This document shows, piece after piece, positions 29,482-38,875 of a stretch of 64,000 nucleotides of DNA. Source of the DNA: Beijerinckiaceae bacterium (GTDB taxonomy: Bacteria; Pseudomonadota; Alphaproteobacteria; Rhizobiales; Beijerinckiaceae); contig JAPZTO010000002.1 of assembly GCA_027532775.1 (NCBI GenBank), positions 744,001 through 808,000 on the forward strand, in the 5' to 3' direction. How positions within the stretch are numbered: position 1 is the first letter of the stretch; each line of letters starts with the position of its first letter. A model generated the notes under the pieces. That model saw only the letters and a program-made list of their open reading frames with translations, did not search any database and was not told where the DNA came from. A program made the position numbers and the translations under genes.

Positions 29482-29806
29482 CGAGGTTCTCCCGTTTGCA
29501 GCACATCGCTCCCGAAGGAGCATGGTTCCTGGCCGGACCTCGCGGCCCGGGTGTCTCGCGAGGCCTTTCCGGCCTTCTCCCGTCTGCTTTCACAGCCGTT
29601 TCCGGGTCCGGGCCGGGATGTTCCCGCCCTGTCGATCCGGTATGGCCAGTGAAACAAATCCCCGACACGGGAGCCAATGCAAAGAACGCAACGGATCATG
29701 CATGACCGCGCGCCCGATGAACCCGGCCTGAGGGTGCAAACCGACGCTCCGATGCAGAAACTGCATCAGCCCAGCGAACGGGATCCGCGACTCCGGAACG
29801 GGAGCC

Positions 29807-30160
29807 CTAAAGGTCCAGCACCATTTCGAATCCGCCATAGATCAGGCGCTTGCCGTCGAATGGCATCGGGTGCGCGCCCGGCTGCATGCGGGGATCCTGC
29901 ATCATTCGCTCCCAGCCGGAATCCCGGACGGCCTTGGAGGGCCAGACGACCCACGCGAAAACGACGGTCTCGCCCGGCTCTGCCTTCACAGCCATCGGGA
30001 ACGAGGTCAGCTTGCCCTCGGGAACATCATCCCCCCAGCATTCAACCGACCGGATCGCTCCGAACTCCTTCATCACCGCGGCCATGATCGTTGCATGCTC
30101 GAGATAGGCCTCGCGATTCCCGGTCGGCACGGCGGCGATGAATCCATCAATGTAGGGCAT
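29807..30160 (-). CDS. DUF1428 (YbaA-like) family protein
   Basis: MPYIDGFIAAVPTGNREAYLEHATIMAAVMKEFGAIRSVECWGDDVPEGKLTSFPMAVKAEPGETVVFAWVVWPSKAVRDSGWERMMQDPRM. Confidence 0.88.
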   Translation of the reverse strand: MPYIDGFIAAVPTGNREAYLEHATIMAAVMKEFGAIRSVECWGDDVPEGKLTSFPMAVKAEPGETVVFAWVVWPSKAVRDSGWERMMQDPRMQPGAHPMPFDGKRLIYGGFEMVLDL

Positions 30161-30180
30161 GTTTTCTCTCCTCTCGGCCA

Positions 30181-30651
30181 TCAAGCGGCTGCTGCTTCAA
30201 TGGCGGCGATATTGATCCGCTTCATTTCCATCATGGTCCGGAAAACGCGCCCTGCCCGTTGCCGGTCCGGATCGGCAAGGAGCTGGAGCAGGCGCGGCGG
30301 AATGATCTGCCAAGAAAGACCGTAACGATCCTTCACCCAGCCGCATTGCTCGGCTTCGGGTTGAGCGGACAAGGCATCGGAAAGGCGTTCGATCTCCGCT
30401 TGCGTCTCGGCAGGGATCATCAGGGAAATGGCCTCGTTGAACCGGAAATGCGAACCGCCGTTCAGGCCAACGAAACGCCTCCCCATCAACGTGAATTCAA
30501 CCGTCAGGACCGACCCGGCCTTGCCGGAGGGGTAATTGTCCGGCGCGAGATGAACGGCATCGACCCCGCTATCGGGGAGCAGGGATGCGTAGAATTCCGC
30601 CGCCTCCTGCGCTGTGCCGTCGAACCAGAGGCAGGGCGTAATGGTGTCCAT
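30181..30651 (-). CDS. VOC-family (PhnB-like) protein
   Basis: ITPCLWFDGTAQEAAEFYASLLPDSGVDAV; CGWVKDRYGLSWQIIPPRL. Confidence 0.85.
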   Translation of the reverse strand: MDTITPCLWFDGTAQEAAEFYASLLPDSGVDAVHLAPDNYPSGKAGSVLTVEFTLMGRRFVGLNGGSHFRFNEAISLMIPAETQAEIERLSDALSAQPEAEQCGWVKDRYGLSWQIIPPRLLQLLADPDRQRAGRVFRTMMEMKRINIAAIEAAAA

Positions 30652-30699
30652 GATGGACTCTCCTTCGAGTTGCCTGGAAAACGTAGACCGGCGGTCCGG

Positions 30700-31155
30700 T
30701 CAGGACGGATCCGCCGACCCTGACGAGGCCGTGACGAGGCGTTCGAGCTTTCGCAGGGAATCCTGCCAGCCGAGGTAACAGCTCTCCGGCGGGATCGCGT
30801 CGGGAATACCGCTCTGCTCGATCGTCAGTTCGGTGCCGCAGGACACTGCCCTGAGGGTGACCACAACACGGATCTCGCCCGGCAGGCCGGGATCCTCGAA
30901 CCGGTCCGTGTAAACGAGCCGCTCCGAAGGCACGAGTTCGAGATACTGGCCGCCGAAGCTGTGGACCTGCCCATTGGCGAAATTCCGGAAGGACATCCGG
31001 TGCATCCCGCCGACCCTGGGCTCAAGGGCATGCACCGTTCCAAGATAGCCGTTGGGCGGCAACCAGCTTGCAAGGGCGTCCGGCTCGACAAAGGCGCGAT
31101 AGAGCCTGTCCGGGCTGGTGGCGAAGACGCGGTGAAGGCGAATGGTTCCGGGCAT
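30700..31155 (-). CDS. SRPBCC/AHSA1-family protein
   Basis: RVFATSPDRLYRAFVEPDALASWLPPNGY; RLVYTDRFEDPGLPGEIRVVVTL. Confidence 0.85.
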   Translation of the reverse strand: MPGTIRLHRVFATSPDRLYRAFVEPDALASWLPPNGYLGTVHALEPRVGGMHRMSFRNFANGQVHSFGGQYLELVPSERLVYTDRFEDPGLPGEIRVVVTLRAVSCGTELTIEQSGIPDAIPPESCYLGWQDSLRKLERLVTASSGSADPS

Positions 31156-31170
31156 GGCAGGTTCTCCGTA

Positions 31171-31809
31171 TCAGGGACTGGGATCGGGGACTGTGCCCGC
31201 CGAAGCGAAAAGCAGGCGGACATACCGCGTGAGATGATCAACGCTGTCCCGCGCGATCGCCGGGCCACCGCTGCCCTTGGCGAGAATGAAGGCGCCCTGC
31301 AGGACAACCTGGCTGTGGATGGCCAACCCGGAGGCTGTCCAGTCTGTCGACGCGCCTCCGGGGTCCAGCCCGCGCGCCAGCATGGCGGCAGCGATCATCG
31401 GCTCGAGGGTTGCTGCATGGCTGGCGATGGCTTCATGACAGGCTGCGGCAATTGCGGGATACTCGGCATAGACTTCCTGCAGCATCGTGCCCACGAGGCA
31501 GGTGAATTCGCAAAGTTCACCATCCAGGATGTCCCGCCGGAACCGGAGATAGGCCAGCAGCTTTTCGAGAGGATCCTCGACCTGCTGGTAGGGCGCCGCA
31601 GCAAACAGGGCGGCGGTGGTCTTCGACCAATGTTCGGCAGCCGCAACGCCCAAAGCTTCCTTGCTCGGGAAATGGTGGAAGAAGGCCCCCTTGGTCACTC
31701 CTGCTGCCGCGCAGAGATCATCCACAGTCGTGGCGGCAAACCCCTTCGACCGGACGATCGTCACGGCAGCATCGAGCAGTTTCTCGCGGGCATTGACCGA
31801 GCGGCTCAT
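31171..31809 (-). CDS. TetR/AcrR-family transcriptional regulator
   Basis: REKLLDAAVTIVRSKGFAATTVDDLCAAAGVTKGAFFHHFPSKEALGVA. Confidence 0.9.
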   Translation of the reverse strand: MSRSVNAREKLLDAAVTIVRSKGFAATTVDDLCAAAGVTKGAFFHHFPSKEALGVAAAEHWSKTTAALFAAAPYQQVEDPLEKLLAYLRFRRDILDGELCEFTCLVGTMLQEVYAEYPAIAAACHEAIASHAATLEPMIAAAMLARGLDPGGASTDWTASGLAIHSQVVLQGAFILAKGSGGPAIARDSVDHLTRYVRLLFASAGTVPDPSP

Positions 31810-31838
31810 GGGACAGCATCCTTCGAAAGGCAAGATAG

Positions 31839-31856
31839 ATACCAACCGGTTGGTAT
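31839..31856. promoter_or_regulatory. perfect 18-bp palindrome, probable TetR operator
   Basis: ATACCAACCGGTTGGTAT, 30 bp upstream of the TetR start codon. Confidence 0.75.
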
Positions 31857-31909
31857 GTCAATCGGTCAATCCTCTGTTCGCTGGCTCTGCAGCCTGCCCT
31901 CAGCGAGAA

Positions 31910-32818
31910 CTAACGCGTGGGTGACATCGCATGCTCGGTGCGAAAGGCCCGGGTGATCCAGTCGATAAAGGCCAGCAGGTCGGGATGTCCCTCATCCTCC
32001 CGCCGGAAGATCAGCCGATGCGCCACCACTGGAATTCCGACCTCGCCGAATGGCATGACGAGCCGGCGCTGATCGAGATAAGCCTTGGCCTGCAAGGTCG
32101 ATTCGAGCACGATTCCGAGGCCGTCGGCAGCGGAAGCGAGGGCGAGATGCGCCCGGTCGAACTGGAAGCCGCGCGGGTTGAGCGTCAGGCCCGGCGCGAA
32201 GCGGGCTGACCATTGCGGCCATTGCACCACGCAACGAAGGGAATGCAGCAGCGGCACCCGGCCGATATCCGCGATGGCGCCGATATGGTGCTCGGCCACG
32301 AAGGCCGGGCTGGCCATGGGGACGATTGTCTCGTCTGCGAGGACAATCGCCTCGCAGGTTTCCGGTACCGGACGCGCATACTGGATGTCGATCAGGATCC
32401 CGTCCTGTCCAAGGCGGGCCGGCTCATGGCTGGCGAAGAGCGCGATATCGATGGCCGGGTGCTCCCGCATGAAATCCTTCAGGCGCGGCACGAGCCAGAG
32501 GGTCGCGAAGCTCGGCGAGCAATGGATGGGCAGGCGCCGCGCACCCGCCCCGGTCGCGAGCCGGTTGGTCGCGGCGATGAGGCGGGCGAAACTTTCGGAG
32601 ATCGTCGTGGCATAGGCCAGCGCCTCCTCGGTCGGCATGACCTGCCGCTTGTCGCGCAGGAACAGGCGCTGACCCAGCATACCCTCCAGCGCCCGCATCT
32701 GGTGGCTGATGGCGGAGGGCGTCAGACCCAGCGATTTCGCAGCTCCGGCAAAACTGCCGGATTCGATGACGGCCTGGAAGGTCGCCAACCATTGAAGCGG
32801 AGGCATATTTGCCAGCAT
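31910..32818 (-). CDS. LysR-family transcriptional regulator (GcvA-like)
   Basis: PPLQWLATFQAVIESGSFAGAAKSLGLTPSAISHQMRALEGMLGQRLFLR. Confidence 0.9.
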   Translation of the reverse strand: MLANMPPLQWLATFQAVIESGSFAGAAKSLGLTPSAISHQMRALEGMLGQRLFLRDKRQVMPTEEALAYATTISESFARLIAATNRLATGAGARRLPIHCSPSFATLWLVPRLKDFMREHPAIDIALFASHEPARLGQDGILIDIQYARPVPETCEAIVLADETIVPMASPAFVAEHHIGAIADIGRVPLLHSLRCVVQWPQWSARFAPGLTLNPRGFQFDRAHLALASAADGLGIVLESTLQAKAYLDQRRLVMPFGEVGIPVVAHRLIFRREDEGHPDLLAFIDWITRAFRTEHAMSPTR

Positions 32819-33061
32819 TGATGAATGCTCCTCACCTTTTCCCGTATCCTATTTCGCTTTTCGCCAGAGAGAAACATGTTAGCGTTTGTTTTGAGGAATG
32901 CTGCTCACGAGACAAGAAGCGGCATCCGGTCGGGAAGAAACGATAGCCGGGACGCGGCATGCCGGAACCACGGGATTCCGGCCGCTTTCTTGCGCGCTTC
33001 CTTCCGGCCCTGATGTGGATTTGTTCGGCCACGCGCCGACAGGAAAGGAAGGCCAGGCCCC

Positions 33062-34402
33062 ATGAATCTTCACCGCATGCTGCTGGAACGCCAGTCTGCC
33101 GGAAAGCCGATCACCATCGGCATTATCGGCGCGGGGAAATTCGGAACGATGTTCCTGTCGCAGGCCCGGCAGACGGCCGGCATGCATGTCGTGGCCGTGG
33201 CCGACCTCAACACGGCGCGGGCGCGCTCCCAGCTCAAGCTGGCCTGCTGGCCGGAAGAGCAATATGCCGCCACTTCGCTTGACGACGCGCTGAAGAACGG
33301 CGCGACACTGGTCACCGAGAACGGTGACAGCCTCGTCACCCATCCAGGCATCGAGGTGATCATCGAGGCCACGGGCGATCCCGGCGCCGGCATCCGTTTC
33401 GCGCTGAAGGCGATCGAGAACGGCAAGCATATCGTCATGGTCAATGTCGAGGCTGATGCCGTGGCGGGCCCGCTGCTCGCCCGAAAGGCGAAGCAGGCCG
33501 GCGTGGTCTATTCGCTGGCCTGGGGCGACCAGCCTGCACTGATCGCCGACCATGTCGACTGGGCGCGCGCAGCGGGGTTCCGGGTCGTCGCCGCCGGCAA
33601 GGGCACGCGCTATCACCCGACCTATCACCAGTCGACGCCGGATACGGTGTGGGACATTCTCGACAAGTACATGAAGATCCGCGACCGGAACTCCATCAAC
33701 CCGAAGATGTTCAATTCCTTCGTCGACGGCACCAAATCCGGCATCGAGATGACGGCGGTGTGCAATGCGACCGGACTGGAAAGCCAGACCGAGGGGCTGT
33801 CCTTCCCGCCGGCAACCCGGTTCGAGCATGCCGAGATCTGCAAGCCGAAATCGGATGGAGGCGTGCTGGAGCGCAAGGGCGTGACGGAGGTGACGTCCTC
33901 GGTCTATCGCGATGGCAGCGATGTTCCGCATTCGCTGGTGATGGGCACCTATGTCGTCTTCGAGACCGACAGCGCCTATTCGGAGGAATGCTTCCGCGAA
34001 TATTCGATGCTGCAGGACAAGTCCGGGAAGTATTCCTGCCTGTACCGGCCGACCCACATGATCGGCCTCGAACTCGGGATCTCGGTGGCGTCGGCAGCGC
34101 TCCGCAAGGAGCCGACCGGGGCACCGGTCTGCTTCAATGCCGATGTCGTGGCCACGGCCAAGCGTGATCTCAAGACCGGCGAAATGCTGGATGGCGAGGG
34201 CGGCTTCTGTGTCTGGGGAAAACAGACGCCGGCCAAGGCCTCGCTCAAAGAGGGCTATCTTCCGCTCGGACTTGCGCACAAGATCAAGCTCAAGCGCGAC
34301 ATTCCGCAGGGCGTCCGGCTGAAATGGTCGGATGTGGAGTTCGACCCGAACGATGCCGCGATCAAGGTTCGCCGCGAGATGGAATCCACCTTCTCGGGCT
34401 GA
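33062..34402 (+). CDS. homoserine-dehydrogenase-like NAD(P)-binding oxidoreductase with C-terminal SAF domain
   Basis: ITIGIIGAGKFGTMFLSQARQTAGMHVVAVADL; C-terminal SLKEGYLPLGLAHKIKLKRDIPQGVRLKWSDVEFDPNDAA resembles SAF. Confidence 0.8.
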   Translation: MNLHRMLLERQSAGKPITIGIIGAGKFGTMFLSQARQTAGMHVVAVADLNTARARSQLKLACWPEEQYAATSLDDALKNGATLVTENGDSLVTHPGIEVIIEATGDPGAGIRFALKAIENGKHIVMVNVEADAVAGPLLARKAKQAGVVYSLAWGDQPALIADHVDWARAAGFRVVAAGKGTRYHPTYHQSTPDTVWDILDKYMKIRDRNSINPKMFNSFVDGTKSGIEMTAVCNATGLESQTEGLSFPPATRFEHAEICKPKSDGGVLERKGVTEVTSSVYRDGSDVPHSLVMGTYVVFETDSAYSEECFREYSMLQDKSGKYSCLYRPTHMIGLELGISVASAALRKEPTGAPVCFNADVVATAKRDLKTGEMLDGEGGFCVWGKQTPAKASLKEGYLPLGLAHKIKLKRDIPQGVRLKWSDVEFDPNDAAIKVRREMESTFSG

Positions 34403-34416
34403 GACAGAAAAATCTG

Positions 34417-34438
34417 CCGGTGACAGGATCGTCACCGG
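34417..34438 (+). terminator. stem-loop between oxidoreductase and dctP-like gene
   Basis: CCGGTGAC-aggatc-GTCACCGG followed by TTT. Confidence 0.5.
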
Positions 34439-34489
34439 TTTCAACCGCCAGAGCCCGAAACGGGCCAGCATCTTTCCAGGGAGGAAAAC

Positions 34490-35485
34490 ATGACGAAGCC
34501 GTTCGAAATGTCCGCCAGCCGCCGCTCTGTCCTGCTCGGCACGGCAGGTCTCGCCGGAATGGTGGCAATGCCCGCCATCCTCAGGGCCCAGACCATGAAA
34601 TGGATTGGCGCCTCTGCCACCGCACCGACCGATTTCATCGCCCAGAGCCTCGATACCTTCGCCGCCCGCGTGAAGGACCTGACGAAGGGCCAGATCGATA
34701 TTGCCACCCATCATGCCGGTTCGCTCGGCGGCGAGCGCGAGCATGTGGAGGCCCTGCTGCAGGGCGCGGTGCATGTCGCCTCGCCGGGCGCGGCGATCCT
34801 CGGCGGCTGGTACAAGCCGGCGGAAGTCTGGACCTATCCCTTCATGTTCAAGGACGTTGCCCATAAGGACAAGGTCATGACGGCGATCATGAAGGAATAT
34901 GGCGATGACTGCGCCGCGGCCTCCAAGCTCCGACCGCTCGCCGCCATTCCGCGCATGCCGCGCCAGTTGACCTCGAACCGTGTCGTCAAGACGCCGGCCG
35001 ACATGAAGGGCTTCAAGGTGCGTGTGCCGGAAACGCAGATGTGGCTCAAGACCTTCCAGCGCTTCGGAGCCTCGCCGACCCCGATGGCCTGGCCGGAGGT
35101 TTTCGCGGCGCTGAAATCCGGCGTGATCGACGGGCAGGAAAATCCGGCGGCGCTCAGCTTCAATTCCGGCATCTTCGACGTGAACAAGAATCTCGCCCTT
35201 ACCGAGCACATGATGCAGGACAACATGATCGTGCTGGCCGAAGCGGTCTATTCGAAGCTGAACCCGGATCTCCGCAAGGCGGTGGACCAGGGCGCGCGCG
35301 AGATGGAGGAGATCATCCGGGCGAAGGTTCTCGCTGACGACAAGGAAATCCTCAACAAGATCCGCGCCAAGGGCATTGCGATCAACGATGTCGACAAGGA
35401 AGCCTTCCGCGCCGCGATCAAGGGCATGGATGCGGAGTTCCCGCAGGTCAAGAAATGGGTTGACCGCATCGCGCTGATCGCCTGA
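34490..35485 (+). CDS. dctP: TRAP transporter substrate-binding protein (DctP), Tat-like signal
   Basis: SASRRSVLLGTAGLAGMVAMPAILRAQ; GFKVRVPETQMWLKTFQRFGASPTPMAWPEVFAALKSGVIDGQENP. Confidence 0.93.
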   Translation: MTKPFEMSASRRSVLLGTAGLAGMVAMPAILRAQTMKWIGASATAPTDFIAQSLDTFAARVKDLTKGQIDIATHHAGSLGGEREHVEALLQGAVHVASPGAAILGGWYKPAEVWTYPFMFKDVAHKDKVMTAIMKEYGDDCAAASKLRPLAAIPRMPRQLTSNRVVKTPADMKGFKVRVPETQMWLKTFQRFGASPTPMAWPEVFAALKSGVIDGQENPAALSFNSGIFDVNKNLALTEHMMQDNMIVLAEAVYSKLNPDLRKAVDQGAREMEEIIRAKVLADDKEILNKIRAKGIAINDVDKEAFRAAIKGMDAEFPQVKKWVDRIALIA

Positions 35486-35494
35486 TGCCGGCCT

Positions 35495-35526
35495 GGGCTG
35501 GGCGGATTCTCCCTCCCGTCCAGCCC
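35495..35526 (+). terminator. intercistronic stem-loop after dctP
   Basis: GGGCTGGGCGG / CCGTCCAGCCC: 11 bp including one G-U, 10-nt loop, then TTCTTCTTCT. Confidence 0.55.
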
Positions 35527-35545
35527 TTCTTCTTCTCCTGCTCGG

Positions 35546-36055
35546 ATGCCGGCAATGACCCGATTGATCGTCTTTCTCTCCGACAAGGTCACAGCCCTTG
35601 CCAAATTCCTGCTGGGGGCTTCTGTCGCCGGAATTGTGCTCGTTACGCTCGCGGCCGTCTGGTGGCGTTATGTCATCGACAACCCGCTCTCATGGGTGGA
35701 GCAGGTCTCGAACATGATCTTCATCTGGATGGTCTTTATCGGGTCAGCCGTGCTTTATCGGCAGAACCTGCATATCGGCGTGGACATCTTCCTCGAGATG
35801 CTGGGCGAACGGAACCGCGAGATCTGGAAATGGGTGGTCGAGCTCGGCAACCTGCTCTTCATCACCGTTCTCTTCATCTATAGCCTCAAGCTGACCATCA
35901 ATGTCCTGCCGAATACAGCCGGAGCGCTGGACATCACCCCCGCCTATTATTACGCCGCTGCGCCGGTTTCCTGCGCGATGATGATGCTGTTCTTCATCGA
36001 GAAGATCGTGGACCCCTCGAAGCGTGTCCCCGTTGGCGAGGTCGGGGAGTTCTGA
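35546..36055 (+). CDS. dctQ: TRAP transporter small permease (DctQ)
   Basis: WWRYVIDNPLSWVEQVSNMIFIWMVFIGSAVLYRQNLHIGVDIFLEML. Confidence 0.9.
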   Translation: MPAMTRLIVFLSDKVTALAKFLLGASVAGIVLVTLAAVWWRYVIDNPLSWVEQVSNMIFIWMVFIGSAVLYRQNLHIGVDIFLEMLGERNREIWKWVVELGNLLFITVLFIYSLKLTINVLPNTAGALDITPAYYYAAAPVSCAMMMLFFIEKIVDPSKRVPVGEVGEF

Positions 36056-36059
36056 CAGC

Positions 36060-37343
36060 ATGAGCGCGGCAATCCTTATCGGAGGGTTCTTCCTCCTGAT
36101 CATGCTGGCCTTCCCGATCGCCTTCGCGATGGGGCTTTCCACGATGGCGGCCATCGCGATCCATGACACGCTGCCGATGACCCTCCTGGCGCAGCGGGCG
36201 CTAGTGGGTGCGGAATCCTATGCTCTGCTGGCGATTCCCTTCTTCATCCTCGCCGGCAACCTGATGAATGGTGGCGGCCTGACCCAACAGATCGTCCGTC
36301 TCGCGATGGCGATGGTCGGGCGCTTCAAGGGCGGGCTCGCCCTGACCTCCGTGCTGGCGGCCATGATCTTCTCTGGCCTGTCCGGCTCGGCTGCCGCCGA
36401 TGCATCCGCCCTCGGGAAGGTCCTGATCCCGACCATGAAGAGGCAGGGCTATGGCGGCGGCTTCGCTGCGGCCCTGATGGCGGCTGCCTGTGTGAACGGC
36501 CCGATCATCCCGCCCTCGATCCCGCTGGTGATCTATGGCCTCTCCGTCGGCAAGGGCGCGCCGATCATCGACCTTTTCCTTGGCGGCGTGGTCCCCGGCC
36601 TGCTGCTCGGGATCGCGCTGATGATTGCGGCCTACATCATATCGGTGAAGCGCAATTATCCGACAACCGAGCGCGTGCCCCTGCGCGAAATCCCGACCTA
36701 CATCAAGAACGCGGCCTGGGGCCTGCTGATGCCGGTGATCATCCTGTCCGGCGTGGTGGGCGGTATCGTCACCGTGACCGAAAGCGCGACCATTGCGGTC
36801 CTGTATGCGGCCTTTGTGGGCTTCTTCATCTACAAGGAACTTACGCTCAAGGCGATCTGGCCGATCCTCGTCCAGACAGCACTGGATACGGCGCTTGTGA
36901 TGTTCATCATCGCGCTCTCGGCCGGGTTCGGCTGGCTGCTTGCCGTATCCGGCCTGCCCAAGCAACTCGGCCTCTGGATCGCCTCGATGTCGAACGATCC
37001 GCTGGTCATCCTCATGCTGATCAATGTGCTCCTGCTCATCGTCGGCATCTTCATGGAACCCCTGCCCGCCCTTCTGATCCTGATCCCGGTTCTGGTGCCG
37101 GTTGTCAGCGCGGTGGGAATCGATCTCGTGCATTTCGGGCTTGTGATGGTGTTCAACCTCTGCATCGGGCTGATCACGCCGCCGGTCGGGATCCTGCTCT
37201 ACATCTGCGCGAAATTTGCCAATGTGAAGCTGGAGGAGGAATCCCGCGAGTTGACCCCGTTCCTGATCGCCTCGCTGGTCGTGCTCCTCATCATCACGAT
37301 ATTCCCCTCCACGGTGCTCTGGCTGCCGCGGACCCTGCTGTAA
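36060..37343 (+). CDS. dctM: TRAP transporter large permease (DctM)
   Basis: AIPFFILAGNLMNGGGLTQQIVRLAMAMVGRFKGGLALTSVLAAMIFSGLSGSAAADASALGKVLIPTMKRQGYGGGFAAALMAAACVNGPIIPPSIPLVIYG. Confidence 0.95.
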   Translation: MSAAILIGGFFLLIMLAFPIAFAMGLSTMAAIAIHDTLPMTLLAQRALVGAESYALLAIPFFILAGNLMNGGGLTQQIVRLAMAMVGRFKGGLALTSVLAAMIFSGLSGSAAADASALGKVLIPTMKRQGYGGGFAAALMAAACVNGPIIPPSIPLVIYGLSVGKGAPIIDLFLGGVVPGLLLGIALMIAAYIISVKRNYPTTERVPLREIPTYIKNAAWGLLMPVIILSGVVGGIVTVTESATIAVLYAAFVGFFIYKELTLKAIWPILVQTALDTALVMFIIALSAGFGWLLAVSGLPKQLGLWIASMSNDPLVILMLINVLLLIVGIFMEPLPALLILIPVLVPVVSAVGIDLVHFGLVMVFNLCIGLITPPVGILLYICAKFANVKLEEESRELTPFLIASLVVLLIITIFPSTVLWLPRTLL

Positions 37344-37357
37344 CGAAAAGGTGCGCC

Positions 37358-37837
37358 ATGGCGGACTTGATATGGCGCGGCCTGATCATCGGGATCGGAG
37401 CTACCATTGTCTTCGATCTTTGGAACCTGCTTCTGAACCGCCTGTTCGGCATTCCCCTGCCGAACTGGGCGTTGGTCGGCCGCTGGTTCCGCCACCTTTT
37501 CCGCGGCCGCTTCCTGCATGAGGATATTGGCCGTGCCGAACCCGTGGCACATGAACTCGGCTGGGGCTGGGCCTTCCATTATGCGGTCGGTGCGAGTTTC
37601 GGCCTTGCAACGGTGGCTCTCGGCGGGCCGGGCTGGACATCCAGCCCGACGCTCTTTCCCGCCATGGCGATCGGAATCGGCACGGTGCTGCTCGGCTGGT
37701 TCATCCTCGCGCCGGGCATGGGTGCGGGCATCGCGGCACGGCTGAGGCCGAATGCGGCGCGCATCCGAGGGCTCAACCTGCTCGCCCATACCGTGTTTGG
37801 CCTTGCGATGTACGCGCTGGCCCGACTGATCAGCTGA
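37358..37837 (+). CDS. DUF2938-like membrane protein
   Basis: IGATIVFDLWNLLLNRLFGIPLPNWALVGRWFRHLFRGRFLHEDIGRAEPVAHELGWGWAFHYAVGASFG. Confidence 0.75.
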   Translation: MADLIWRGLIIGIGATIVFDLWNLLLNRLFGIPLPNWALVGRWFRHLFRGRFLHEDIGRAEPVAHELGWGWAFHYAVGASFGLATVALGGPGWTSSPTLFPAMAIGIGTVLLGWFILAPGMGAGIAARLRPNAARIRGLNLLAHTVFGLAMYALARLIS

Positions 37838-37856
37838 AGCAACCCGGCCCTTCAGC
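37833..37856. terminator. bidirectional stem-loop overlapping the stop codons of convergent genes
   Basis: GCTGAAG-caacccggcc-CTTCAGC. Confidence 0.4.
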
Positions 37857-38688
37857 GCGCAAGGCCGAGGGCCACGAGATGGTTGGCGCCCTTCATCAGG
37901 TTGGCCTGATCCTTAACCTCGAGGATCAGCCGTGCCGCCGAGCTTGCAACTGCAAGCGCCCGGAAGATGGCCGGCCAGTTCACGCTGCCCTCGCCCGGAT
38001 GCCAATGCCGGTCGGCATAGCCATCCATATCCTGGAGATGGACATGGGCCAGCGCCGGGCCGGCCTTGTGGACATAGACATCGACCGGCGGCGCGCCCGT
38101 CGAGATATGGGCGTAATGGGCATGGCCTGTATCGAGTGACACGCGGACCGGTTCGCCGAGGACCTCTGCCAGCCGCACGCGTGCCGAAGGGTCCTTGTCC
38201 TCGATGTTTTCGATCACCAGTTCGCAGCCGATATCCCGCGCCCTCACGATGACGGGAGCGAGGCATTCCGCGACACGCTCGACCAGCCGGGCTTCGGCAC
38301 CCGGAAAGGCATCGAGATTGTTGAAATCCCAGGTCGTGAACGGGGAATGGATCACCATCTGCGTGGCGCCAAGCCGTTCCGCGACCGCCAGCCCCTGCAG
38401 GAAGCGCTTCTGGACCACGGCGCGCACCAGCGGATCCTCGGTGGAGATCCGGAAACCCCAGAATGGCCCGTGAAGCCCGAGGCGGCCGCGATACCCGTCG
38501 AGCATTCCGGCAATCTCGTCCGCAACGGCCTCGGCATCGCCGTCGAGAAGGGCATGCTCGATGAAATCCTGGATTTCGAGATCGCGCTGATGGTCGAGGA
38601 GCCATTGCCGGTGGAGCGGCAGTGTGCGCCGGCTGAGGGCTGCCCCGAGGAGCGGCAGGTCCGGCGAGGTCGGAACAGGGACGGTCAT
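37852..38688 (-). CDS. sugar phosphate isomerase/epimerase (xylose-isomerase-like TIM barrel)
   Basis: DGYRGRLGLHGPFWGF; VIENIEDKDPSARVRLAEVLGEPVRVSLDTGHAHYAH; LAHVHLQDMDGYADRHWHPGEGSVNWPAIFRAL. Confidence 0.85.
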   Translation of the reverse strand: MTVPVPTSPDLPLLGAALSRRTLPLHRQWLLDHQRDLEIQDFIEHALLDGDAEAVADEIAGMLDGYRGRLGLHGPFWGFRISTEDPLVRAVVQKRFLQGLAVAERLGATQMVIHSPFTTWDFNNLDAFPGAEARLVERVAECLAPVIVRARDIGCELVIENIEDKDPSARVRLAEVLGEPVRVSLDTGHAHYAHISTGAPPVDVYVHKAGPALAHVHLQDMDGYADRHWHPGEGSVNWPAIFRALAVASSAARLILEVKDQANLMKGANHLVALGLAR

Positions 38689-38875
38689 CGTGATTCTCCG
38701 GTCAAGCTTCGGCCGCTTCCCTGGCGCTTCTCCATGACAGGCTGATGATGGCCGCTTGCCTTGCGGGATCAGGGGCAGCGCCCCTTCTGCCCACCTGCGC
38801 GCCCGTGTCATCAGACTGTCGTGACGCTGCGATAGGCGGTCGAGGAAGCATTTCCCAAACCGGATGAGGGCTTCC

